Shown: positions 61,801-64,000 of the stretch, piece by piece
Numbering within the stretch: the stretch's first letter is position 1
Layout: every line of letters begins with the position of its first letter
DNA from: Protula sp. h YS-2021
Taxonomy: Eukaryota > Annelida > Polychaeta > Sabellida > Serpulidae
DNA: 64,000 nt
Direction of reading: 5' to 3'
Assembly: GCA_949752745.1 (NCBI GenBank)
Contig: OX457028.1
Location: forward strand, 20,135,352-20,199,351
Notes under the pieces: generated by a model
Told to the model about the DNA's origin: nothing
Database searches by the model: none
What the model saw: the letters and a program-made list of their open reading frames with translations, nothing else
Position numbers and translations under genes: made by a program

Positions 61801-63722
61801 GTCTTTTGCGCGAAATGTCTCAAGTTTGTTGGGGAGAATTATATTTTGGGCGAAATGACGACCTCAGCAAGATAACTGAATTTGTTCATGGCTCTAGAGG
61901 AAGCTGAAAGTCAGTGAAGGCATCTTTTTGCATGTTATTTATTTAGTATTTATTTTTGGCATGTATTTCTTTATTTGTTTTACATCCACAGCCTTTGCAA
62001 TATGTATAAATTGAAACCGAAAATAATGTAGAGTGTTCATTTTAGGAAATAAAAAAGTAACGTATATTGTACTGTATGTTCCATATGCAATGCTGCGGGC
62101 TCATGAGAGCCCATTAACCGCTGCGAGCAAGGCCATCATAACGGGACCCTGCTATACTGTTGCTTCCCGCTTATATTGCTCACAGATGGCGCTGACAACA
62201 ATGACTCCGCGTGGGAAGTGTTTGTCCGTATCAACCAGGCCCCTACTGAAGACCGCTTTGATTTTAATTTCTCGCTACCGCTGCCGGATGACAGACGACT
62301 TCGTATGGTTCAAGGTGATGGCTGTTTCGTATCTAATTGTAAACATGAATATAAAATATGCATGTATTTATGCATACAGATATGTATGTATTTATACATA
62401 CATCGATATGTGTGTATTTTTTAGCATTTTTTTAGCATCAGTTTATAACACTTTTAGTTATTGCCCGGTGAATAAAAATTCAAGAAATCCTGATATCTTT
62501 AATTGATATTTCTGTAAAAAAAATAATAAAAATATATATTTCAATTAGGTAAGATTCATCTAATTTATAAAAAAGGATCATAAAATTGAGAAAAATAATT
62601 ATTTTTATATTTAATTTTAATTGTAATCCATGGGTTGCTCATTATATCTGCCACAGGCCTTAAGTCGGCGATATTGGATGACGTCACTGATGAGAGCGAC
62701 AACGCGACAGACGCGAACGGAAACACGTACAGGCTTCCAAGCAAATGGACTGTCTTCATATCCAACGTCGAACTGGAGAGGTTAGTAGCTTTCCAGAAGA
62801 AGAATCACTGGGCGGTGACGTTTTTAATTTCCTTAACATGTGGTTGGATGTAAAACTGAATATGCTCTTTTGCACTCCGCCCCCCTCTGCCCCACCCTAT
62901 CCCTTTTCACACTTTAAATGATTTTGGATGCACCATGGATTGATTTTAGAACCAAGATATGGATCAAATTTTATCGTAATTAAGCTTACAGAAGCCAGGA
63001 CTAGGCCCAGGTTTAGAACTTCACCCCCTCCCTCCCACTCCCCGCATTTAAGAATTTCTCTATGAGAATATTTTGAGTGTCACTTTCTGTGTTTTTAGCC
63101 TGTCTGTGGAAGCGCTGTACTTTGGGGTGAAGCACACAAATATGTCGGACAGGAGCGGCTTTACGTCTGTGACGTACAGTGCTCAGGTTTACTACCAGCA
63201 GTGTTTGTGGTGGGTGGAGAGCAACTCGTCCTGGTCAACTTCCGGCTGCCAGGTAAGTGGTGAAAAGCATGCGACACAGTTTGTTTGCGACACAACTTTC
63301 CTAAACTCAATACGCTGTGGTTGTCACATCTGTTCGTTATATGACATATATGACTGGTTCTGTCACTAGAAATTTGATAAGTTTGACAACGAATCAGAAA
63401 AAATTTTTTGTGACAACCCTTCATCCACTCCCCCCCCCCCCCCCCATACCTTCCCAGTGCTCTCCAGTTGCTATTCGGTTCAATCATGTATTGACAGGTG
63501 CTTCCGTTGTCAAGTTGGCGGAGGACATACTGCGGTTGCAACCATCTGACGAGCTTTGCTGGTGGTATGGTTGTGCCCATGAACTCAATAGATCTGAGCG
63601 ACTCGGCTTTTCTCAACCTGAGCGATAATCCGATAGTTTTTGCCACCATGGTGTCCATTATGTGTCTGTATGTCGTGCTGTGTGTGTGGGCGAGGAAGCA
63701 AGACAAGATCGACGAGATGAAG
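14871..63722 (+). CDS. Polycystin-1-like protein, signal peptide to TM1 (gene B, 3' partial)
   Basis: Thirty-nine exons join in phase to 2539 codons with no stop. Exons: 14871-14891, 15292-15482, 16276-16460, 17117-17334, 17771-17936, 34420-34589, 35484-35702, 36316-36597, 36986-37139, 38988-39181, 39421-39646, 40052-40177, 40397-40676, 41963-42725, 42926-43019, 43254-43411, 44306-45376, 45759-45886, 46869-46993, 47173-47281, 47558-47703, 48387-48552, 48840-48938, 49795-50006, 51016-51213, 51344-51474, 52191-52362, 53239-53354, 54098-54223, 54574-54691, 56117-56208, 59146-59302, 60152-60240, 60535-60693, 61077-61200, 62186-62314, 62657-62780, 63099-63252, 63498-63722. Order of parts: signal peptide, WSC, PKD-like, Cys-rich module, PKD run, REJ, GAIN-like stalk, GPS, TM1. 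It is a type of receptor-channel subunit whose ectodomain is expected to be autocleaved at the GPS. Weakest junctions are the non-CAG acceptors at 40052 and 48387 and the 16.5-kb intron 5, where an unseen exon could be missing. Confidence 0.9.
16591..16630. repeat. (AG)n microsatellite
   Basis: Forty bases of uninterrupted AG in gene B intron 3. Confidence 0.98.
17117..17936 (+). CDS. Gene B exons 4-5: two diverged PKD-like domains
   Basis: Exon 17117-17334 (about residues 133-205) has the beta-sandwich pattern VIITMTSGTAERYEIQSEG ... YYFRQAGLSELVVTAVDPES, resembling a PKD domain without the WDFGDG core. Exon 17771-17936 (about 206-260) has LTVTCPDAVQVFEEFFCTVE and VGAVINFGDNTILG, where INFGDN matches the PKD xxFGDG position. 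Both probably extend the ectodomain stalk. The donor at 17937 (CAG/GTAAAA, phase 1) opens the 16.5-kb intron, and the next exon at 34420 restores phase 1. Confidence 0.82.
20395..20595. repeat. ~32-bp minisatellite (GTTGTCACGAGTCGTGTTT type)
   Basis: Four to five copies of a unit near GTTGTCACAAGTCGTGTTTG plus CAGCTACTTGTT. Looser single copies of the TCACGA..CGTGTT word reach back to about 20170. The core TCACGAGTCGTG is partly palindromic. Short ORFs across it are a consequence of the repeat and do not look like protein. Confidence 0.75.
20686..21150 (-). pseudogene. Ty3/Gypsy-type retrotransposon gag fragment
   Basis: The minus strand encodes a Gypsy-type retrotransposon gag domain. Recognisable blocks are KWKHRWQRFYVATKLGDKYQ, QVASLQAETVFNTLSF, FVPTVSKFYERARFHQR, SVECFIRALCELIEACGF, IRDKLVVGILN and SEKLQLKEDLKLDEAI. 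The family pattern YERARF...R.Q..G.SV..F...L..L...C.....IRD.IV.GI is clear. The reading frame is broken by a TAA at about 20742 just after LDEAI, and the same frame then continues as MCRTSELVKKLMA. No zinc knuckle, protease, reverse transcriptase or LTR is visible, so this is a truncated relic. The open frame extends right to 21335, but those extra 60 or so residues do not look like gag and probably come from the neighbouring repeat. Confidence 0.82.
21255..21770. repeat. ACGTC-rich short-repeat block
   Basis: Two clusters, about 21265-21345 and 21595-21770, share the words CCCGACGTC, GACGTCGG, GACGTCATT and GGAAACGTCGG, in both orientations. The right cluster contains three CCCGACGTC copies at about 25-base spacing, then a longer-spaced set. 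The two clusters flank about 250 bases and may be the ends of a foldback element inserted beside the gag relic. No target duplication was found. Confidence 0.5.
21780..23530. other. Intron 5 segment without recognisable feature
   Basis: About 1.75 kb with mixed composition. I see no domain-bearing open frame, inverted repeat or tandem array. Nothing matches the exon phase pattern of gene B. Confidence 0.4.
23531..25095. mobile_element. Pearl/Helentron-like non-autonomous element: hairpin, TTAG microsatellite, ~143-bp core repeats
   Basis: The left end is TTTTAG followed by a perfect hairpin (12-base arms CCCAGCTTACGT and ACGTAAGCTGGG, 3-base loop) at 23537-23563. Next is a GTTA tetranucleotide run (about 23594-23635). 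Then come about ten core repeats marked by ATGCATCTCCTCCTAC, GATGTCATTTATTTTTGG, TGAGGCATCCCTAAGGGGTC and GTGCATACGGCTTGTGCTTT. Spacing is 125-180 bases, mean about 143. The first five copies alternate two subtypes (AATTTTGATTCGATG versus CATTTTTGACCCGATG), so the unit amplified there was a dimer. Hairpin plus tetranucleotide microsatellite plus tandem core is the architecture known for bivalve pearl and DINE-1/Helentron-type elements. No coding capacity is visible. Confidence 0.65.
25100..27945. repeat. 51-bp satellite array, about 55 copies
   Basis: Head-to-tail copies of a 51-base unit beginning ATGCGCACTGGTCCGAAATG, then CGAACCGCGCATCAACGC, then AAGTTAAATAAAC. Within each unit ATGCGC and GCGCAT form an inverted pair about 22 bases apart. 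Copies differ by substitutions and a few one- or two-base indels. Because 51 is 17 codons and the unit lacks stops in some frames, long frames run on both strands: 17-residue repeats like MRTAHQRSLKKHAHWSE on +, and YLTCVDARFAFRTSAHV on -. There is a higher-order duplication: the stretch containing CACCTTGCATCAACGC recurs at 26211 and 26723, about ten units apart. I treat the frames as non-coding. Confidence 0.93.
27950..29035. other. Intron 5 segment between satellite and hAT flank
   Basis: About 1.1 kb, AT-rich with several T and A runs. No exon in phase, no inverted ends and no array were found. Confidence 0.4.
29040..29400. repeat. Left copy of a repeat flanking the hAT-like element
   Basis: This stretch and 31440-31690 are diverged copies of one sequence. 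Shared words in the same order are TTCAAACTTG/TTCAAACTTGTGGG, GGTCCGAA.GATTCTG, TCTCG.TAACGGAAAG and CGTATCG/CTTATCG. The left copy ends directly at the target duplication of the hAT-like element. It is probably a tandem core repeat that the element split. Confidence 0.5.
29413..31418. mobile_element. hAT-like non-autonomous DNA transposon with 8-bp target duplication
   Basis: The ends are CAGGGCTGGTA at 29413 and its reverse complement ending at 31418. Both sides carry the identical 8-base target duplication GTTAAAAT (29405-29412 and 31419-31426). Terminal CAGGG and an 8-base duplication are hAT hallmarks. Subterminal regions are packed with GAAATATTTC/GAAATTTT words in inverted arrangement. 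No transposase is encoded. Another element (29666-30805) sits inside, and without it this copy would be about 0.86 kb. Confidence 0.85.
29666..30805. mobile_element. MULE-like foldback element with TTTCGGCCCA-subrepeat TIRs
   Basis: The left arm (to about 29822) repeats the words AGACGTTTCGGCCCA, AGACATTTCGGCCCAC and AAGACTTTTCGGCCCACTA. The right arm (from about 30640) carries the reverse complements in inverted order, starting TAGTGGGCCAAAACG and ending GGGCCGAAACGTCTTG. Flanks are near-identical 9-base duplications, CTTTCTAAG at 29657-29665 and CTTTCTGAG at 30806-30814. Nine-base duplications and long TIRs fit Mutator-like elements. The interior (about 0.8 kb) shows no transposase, so it is non-autonomous. 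It lies within the hAT-like element and is therefore younger. Confidence 0.75.
31440..31690. repeat. Right copy of the repeat flanking the hAT-like element
   Basis: Diverged counterpart of 29040-29400, in the same orientation, with GGTCCGAACGATTCTGAC, ATCTCGGTAACGGAAAG and CCTTATCG matching the left copy. It has no coding frame of note. Confidence 0.5.
31700..34419. other. Remainder of gene B intron 5
   Basis: AT-rich intronic sequence with a C-rich patch (31830-31860) and T-runs. I found no exon, TIR pair or array. The polypyrimidine stretch and TTTTGTAG acceptor at 34411-34419 close the intron. Confidence 0.45.
34420..34589 (+). CDS. Gene B exon 6: beta-sandwich segment after the large intron
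   Basis: The phase-1 entry (G plus AT) and phase-0 exit match exon 5 and exon 7. It encodes TIPFIVGDVAADVIDGSEQ, LFLAFNEIIRKEGTFKGWEF and NVETPGSFTFM. The PGSFTF ending is the PKD-type F-strand word (PGxYTV). It could be the second half of a PKD domain whose first half is exon 5. The 170-base exon has a GTGAGT donor. Confidence 0.8.
35484..35702 (+). CDS. Gene B exon 7: cysteine-rich module
   Basis: A symmetric phase-0 exon of 219 bases (73 codons), flanked by TTGTAG and CAT/GTATGC. It encodes CGTGEQFCFRSYTCIGTSID, then CSRETNRWAKRCTSGSVYSF and TRKECVDTTTNNVIPSYFTD. The six cysteines in about 45 residues include CxxxxxFCxxSxxC, which looks like a small disulfide module. I cannot assign a named family. 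The frame has no methionine near its start, so it is easily missed by ORF scanning. Being phase 0-0 it could be skipped without a frameshift. Confidence 0.75.
35735..35935. repeat. Hairpin-headed repeat (site 2)
   Basis: T-rich TTTTTAGTCCCC, then a GC hairpin (CCGCCGCG/CGCGGC), then AGAGGACTATAGTTTTCGGG, then GTCTGTCTGTCCGTTTATG and a TTGATCGATT word. The layout matches the left end of the element at 23531 with a different stem sequence. Confidence 0.55.
36128..36183. repeat. (TA)n microsatellite
   Basis: Alternating TA with two TG interruptions, in gene B intron 7. Confidence 0.95.
36316..37139 (+). CDS. Gene B exons 8-9: ectodomain beta-sandwich segment
   Basis: Exon 36316-36597 (94 codons, phase 0-0) encodes YVMVHEDSFTTARTGTQYEE, MDVYVEPGDVIAMLKNTGAL and CFNAQHQFRAHLLK. 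The V..GDVI....NTG word is typical of beta-sandwich modules in invertebrate polycystin ectodomains. Exon 36986-37139 encodes YTSGGEFNVAVVAVSSLNYE and VVSVLEPIDSINFT, the terminal strands of a PKD domain. It contains an internal GTAAGT (37050) that would be an alternative donor, but reading through keeps the frame open. Confidence 0.8.
38988..43411 (+). CDS. Gene B exons 10-16: PKD domain run
   Basis: Exons 38988-39181, 39421-39646, 40052-40177, 40397-40676, 41963-42725, 42926-43019 and 43254-43411. The first is a classical PKD domain: TAVTFTCGQHTGTDVTYNWT, YTDGEQ and HTFTQPGVYTVRLYAYNAIS. The 763-base exon 14 carries parts of at least three more: FTLTISFGDNTADW with HTYQSPGNFTVTYMFNNSFG, YYLYDYGDNQND with HTYFDYGTFNLTLNISNLVG, and ITLEYDFQDGATDS. 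Exon 15 closes that domain with HRYTVTGNHTVTVRATNYAS. Repeated (D/Y)xGD and HxY...G.FxVxxxxxN patterns define the family. PKD domains form the force-bearing ectodomain stalk. N-glycosylation sequons (NFT, NVT, NLT) are dense. Confidence 0.9.
43430..43655. repeat. Purine-rich (GGGGA/GAGA) tract after donor 43412
   Basis: About 220 bases almost entirely G and A on +, with GGTGAG, GAGAGGGG and GGGAGAGGGGAA words repeated irregularly. It starts about 20 bases into intron 16. The glycine/arginine-rich ORF across it is a composition artefact. Confidence 0.8.
44306..45376 (+). CDS. Gene B exon 17: long exon with PKD domains and start of the REJ region
   Basis: A single 357-codon exon, phase 0-0. 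It begins VDWDDGETDSETL, the PKD WDFGDG position, continues GNFTVAVRLRNLVSNT, then TMFSWDFDDGNVQNS with HQFQNPGTYQVSVTASRGSD (a textbook PKD domain) and VKxDFGGD-like YKVDFGGDADSD. The end, GPCYNPSVDLDSENQCTAG followed by RVRYNCELSS, matches the opening of the REJ region, where cysteine-bearing GPC / YxC motifs precede the W-rich part. It is the longest and most GC-rich exon in the window. Confidence 0.92.
45759..52362 (+). CDS. Gene B exons 18-27: REJ (receptor for egg jelly) region
   Basis: Exons 45759-45886, 46869-46993, 47173-47281, 47558-47703, 48387-48552, 48840-48938, 49795-50006, 51016-51213, 51344-51474 and 52191-52362, all phase-consistent. Recognisable words are SASFVWSAAL, LPYGLVRIYLNVSMVG, IMIDARSLLNDPDAESGDYS with GVTWTWYCKRSC, INVRVVVTKDTR, CRTNCETIVNPTARY, WSLYQIPN, FTINDAPTAGECDVWPSSGF and LPLSYKVG. 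The R.LxDPDxxSGDxSxLxWxWxC and GGxCxxxPxxGxAL...FxxxCxxF patterns define the REJ module shared by polycystin-1 and sea urchin sperm receptors. REJ folds as FNIII/Ig-like domains in the stalk before the GAIN domain. Exon 27 ends in the leucine-rich helical part. Confidence 0.9.
49997..50205. repeat. ~22-bp minisatellite including the donor of exon 24
   Basis: The unit is near ACACTTCCGGTAAACATGCC plus TG. It begins in the last bases of exon 24 (AAACTTCCG, donor GTAAAC at 50007) and continues for eight or nine diverging copies. The ACTTCC.GTAAACATG word recurs, carrying a copy of the exon end plus donor each time. Confidence 0.85.
51925..52070 (+). mobile_element. tRNA-like SINE head
   Basis: TGTTAGCTCATTTGGTT resembles an RNA polymerase III A box (TAGCTCAGTTGG in tRNAs). 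GGTTCGAATCTAGCC at 52010 resembles a B box (GGTTCGAATCC). They are separated by a poly-C run (51961-51978) where the anticodon arm would be, so it is not a functional tRNA. Sequence after the B box is unrelated to tRNA, as expected for a SINE body. Confidence 0.5.
52441..52805. repeat. ~17-bp minisatellite (GGTATGGTGAGTTGGCA)
   Basis: About twenty copies of a 17-19-base unit start 80 bases after the donor at 52363. Each copy contains GGTGAGT and often CAGGTATG, both good 5' splice site matches. The array drifts toward GGTGTGGTGAGTTG in the middle. Confidence 0.9.
52940..53150. repeat. Hairpin-headed repeat (site 4)
   Basis: T-rich TTTTTTATT, hairpin CCCCACAGGTGGGG, then ACTATATGCGATCC, GTCGGTCTGTC, TTGTTAATACGATAACTT and GATTTTAATGAAACTTGG. 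Same order of parts as at 23531, 35735 and 55735. Confidence 0.55.
53239..56208 (+). CDS. Gene B exons 28-31: helical stalk before the GAIN domain
   Basis: Exons 53239-53354, 54098-54223, 54574-54691 and 56117-56208. Exon 28 is a charged helix (LESWREQLNDPTLSDEEREA, DAEMERQEQAAQT). Exon 29 has RGVMLESIASTEPQTLTAVD and TTFAVTQSPEQVNSVSI. Exon 30 has TSLSIITNSIQVVSSVSSR and ERSLSSVVATV. This mix of L..I......T....V......L...T..P..V matches the helical subdomain at the start of GAIN regions in polycystins. Exon 31 adds VRMSVDIQVTGSGASNNTGG. Phase 1 across the 54691/56117 junction completes an Asp codon. The acceptor at 56117 is TTTCAG. Confidence 0.85.
54680..55245. repeat. 40-bp minisatellite including the donor of exon 30
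   Basis: The unit is near GCCACTGTCGGTAAATAACC plus ACGCCAATAACCATGCTTAT. It contains the last bases of exon 30 (GCCACTGTCG) and the real donor at 54692. Donor copies at 54732, 54773, 54813, 54853, 54893 and 54933 keep CTGTCGGTAAATA exactly or nearly. Later copies decay to about 55245, with loose traces to 55460. Confidence 0.95.
55733..55900. repeat. Hairpin-headed repeat (site 3)
   Basis: GTTTAG, hairpin CCTCCAACCGGAGG, TTTGGGAGTTGTCC, then ATCTGTCTGTCCGTTCGTCGG and an AT-rich body. Same modular order as sites 1, 2 and 4. Confidence 0.55.
56281..57369. mobile_element. Long-TIR element with CAACTCAACCCA subrepeats
   Basis: The left arm (56281-56430) repeats CAACTCAACCCACC, GTCAACCCAC and ACTCAACCCACC words. 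The right arm (about 57253-57369) carries the reverse complements GGGTGGGTTGAGTTGACTC, AGTGGGTTGAGTT and CGTGGGTTACCTGACCC in inverted order. Outer ends align as GGGACAAGTCAACCCACGAC against the inverted GGGTCAGGTAACCCACGAC. The interior has no recognised protein and no target duplication is clear. It resembles the other two subrepeat-TIR elements in layout. Confidence 0.65.
57377..58773. mobile_element. Mutator-like (MULE) transposon relic with 9-bp target duplication
   Basis: TIRs of about 100 bases are built from GGACAAAAGGGCCTTGGACA and CCCAAAACGGCCTTTTCC words on the left (57377-57490), with the inverted equivalents on the right (58650-58773). Flanks AGAACCTAT (57368-57376) and AAAACCTAT (58772-58780) agree at 8 of 9 bases. 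A broken MULE transposase lies inside on the minus strand. It is inserted at the right border of the 56281 element, within gene B intron 31, opposite to the gene. Confidence 0.85.
57628..58430 (-). pseudogene. MULE transposase domain, frameshifted and truncated
   Basis: Read on the minus strand, three adjacent frames give successive parts of a Mutator-type transposase. First (58430-58320): PITILFDFELAAIRTLETVL followed by GCFYHLT, the DFE catalytic block and its following Cys/His. Second (58312-58135): AWQKIQELGKVNRYREDEDF and LDGLAFLPLDDV. Third (58130-57628): VTGTFRRARPQASDEGVHVK, IPPLYLPKLWNVPDATVND, RTNNQCEGWNHRFSQLTGYN and HPSIWQLIIGLKREE. At least two frameshifts and loss of the N-terminal half make it non-functional. 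RTNNxxEGWHxxF and HPxIWxLI are strong family signatures. Confidence 0.88.
59146..62780 (+). CDS. Gene B exons 32-37: GAIN-like domain
   Basis: Exons 59146-59302, 60152-60240, 60535-60693, 61077-61200, 62186-62314 and 62657-62780, all in phase. The first has MNEIVVLLQTTASVMASPKV and PGESDSVIPASRN. Then come VGAGTLLGISASALSDGNS, SMYFSSNIYSAQDVGSVQVS and VMSLELSDDNGTAISVQDRP, then LENYTVGSAFLLYISVNDSG, WEVFVRINQAPTEDRFDFNF and KWTVFISNVELE. The strand pattern V.S..V.SL.L....G..I.V.D.P and F.L.I matches the beta-rich subdomain before a GPS. In this family it folds with the GPS into an autoproteolytic GAIN domain. Confidence 0.87.
60694..60942. repeat. 42-bp minisatellite starting exactly at the donor of exon 34
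   Basis: Six copies (the last partial) of GTGAGTGTCTGGGCTGTCGG plus GGATATTAGCCTCATCCGGTTG. The first base of the array is the first base of the intron (exon ends ACGTCG). Each later copy follows TTG or ATTG and begins with GTGAGT (once GTGGGT), at 60736, 60778, 60820, 60862 and 60904. Forty-two bases is 14 codons, so the gene B frame stays open through all copies. Confidence 0.97.
63099..63722 (+). CDS. Gene B exons 38-39: GPS cleavage site and first membrane segment
   Basis: Exon 63099-63252 ends CLWWVESNSSWSTSGCQ, and exon 63498-63722 opens VLPLSSWRRTYCGCNHLTSF. Together they form a complete GPS with four cysteines, two tryptophans and the HL/T cleavage tripeptide (Leu at about residue 2481, Thr 2482), so autoproteolysis is predicted. 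After MVVPMNSIDLSD the first membrane span is IVFATMVSIMCLYVVLCVW (about 2510-2528), followed by ARKQDKIDEMK on the cytoplasmic side. The PLAT domain expected next is beyond the window. The donor is AAG/GTATGG at 63723. Confidence 0.95.
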
Positions 63723-63804
63723 GTATGGGCTAATATCATACACTAATATTACATATTTCGCTTCGAAACGAAAAAATCGGGAAGGGATTGTGCGCTGGGA
63801 TTAT

Positions 63805-64000
63805 CTCATACACTGGCTTGTACCAGACTCTGGCTTATACCATACACTGGCTTATCCCATACACTGGCTTATCCCATACACTAGCTTATCCCATACACTA
63901 GCTTATACCATACACTAGCTTATCCCATACACTAGCTTATATCACACCCTGGCTTATCCCATACACTAGCTTATCCCATGCACTGGCTTATCCCATACAC
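63805..64000. repeat. 17-bp minisatellite (CTTATCCCATACACTGG)
   Basis: About twelve copies of a 17-base unit, running off the window end. A related word, GCTAATATCATACACTAAT, sits directly at the donor (63729), so the array is again at the 5' end of an intron of gene B. Confidence 0.93.

Overview
The window is eukaryotic and animal. It contains no bacterial-style gene; it holds intron-rich coding sequence with GT-AG junctions (and a few GC-AG), all on the + strand, embedded in repeats. Two large polycystin-1-like (PKD1 family) genes lie head to tail. The mixture of polycystin-1 paralogues in tandem, a WSC-PKD-REJ-GPS extracellular architecture, short introns (about 0.1-1.5 kb), a Ty3/Gypsy gag relic, a MULE transposase relic and hairpin/core-repeat (pearl/Helentron-like) elements points to a marine invertebrate. 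Minisatellites that begin exactly at 5' splice sites recall those reported in amphioxus, so amphioxus is a reasonable guess, but a lophotrochozoan cannot be excluded from sequence alone.

Gene A (1-11589, 5' end outside the window) encodes the C-terminal membrane half of a polycystin-1-like protein: PLAT domain, five membrane segments, the extracellular polycystin (TOP) domain, six channel-type segments and a short helical tail. Twenty exons join in phase to 1044 codons plus a stop. Two introns use GC donors. The intergenic stretch 11590-14870 is AT-rich and holds no recognisable gene.

Gene B (14871 to beyond 63722, 3' end outside the window) is a second member of the same family, seen from its start codon to the first membrane segment. 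Thirty-nine exons join in phase to exactly 2539 codons: signal peptide (split over a 21-base first coding exon), WSC domain, PKD-like domains, a cysteine-rich module, a run of PKD domains, the REJ region, a GAIN-like stalk and a GPS with the HL/T cleavage motif, then TM1. The window ends where its PLAT domain should follow. Together the two genes show nearly a whole polycystin-1 plan: B gives the ectodomain, A gives the membrane half.

Intron 5 of gene B (17937-34419, 16.5 kb) is a repeat nest: a 32-bp minisatellite, a Gypsy gag fragment, ACGTC-rich repeats, a hairpin plus TTAG microsatellite plus about 143-bp core-repeat element, a 51-bp satellite of about 55 copies, and a hAT-like element with a perfect 8-bp target duplication that itself contains a MULE-like foldback element. 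Later introns hold a broken MULE with 9-bp target duplications, another long-TIR element, hairpin-headed repeats and a tRNA-like SINE. Several introns of gene B start with minisatellites that copy the splice donor itself, the most unusual pattern in the window.
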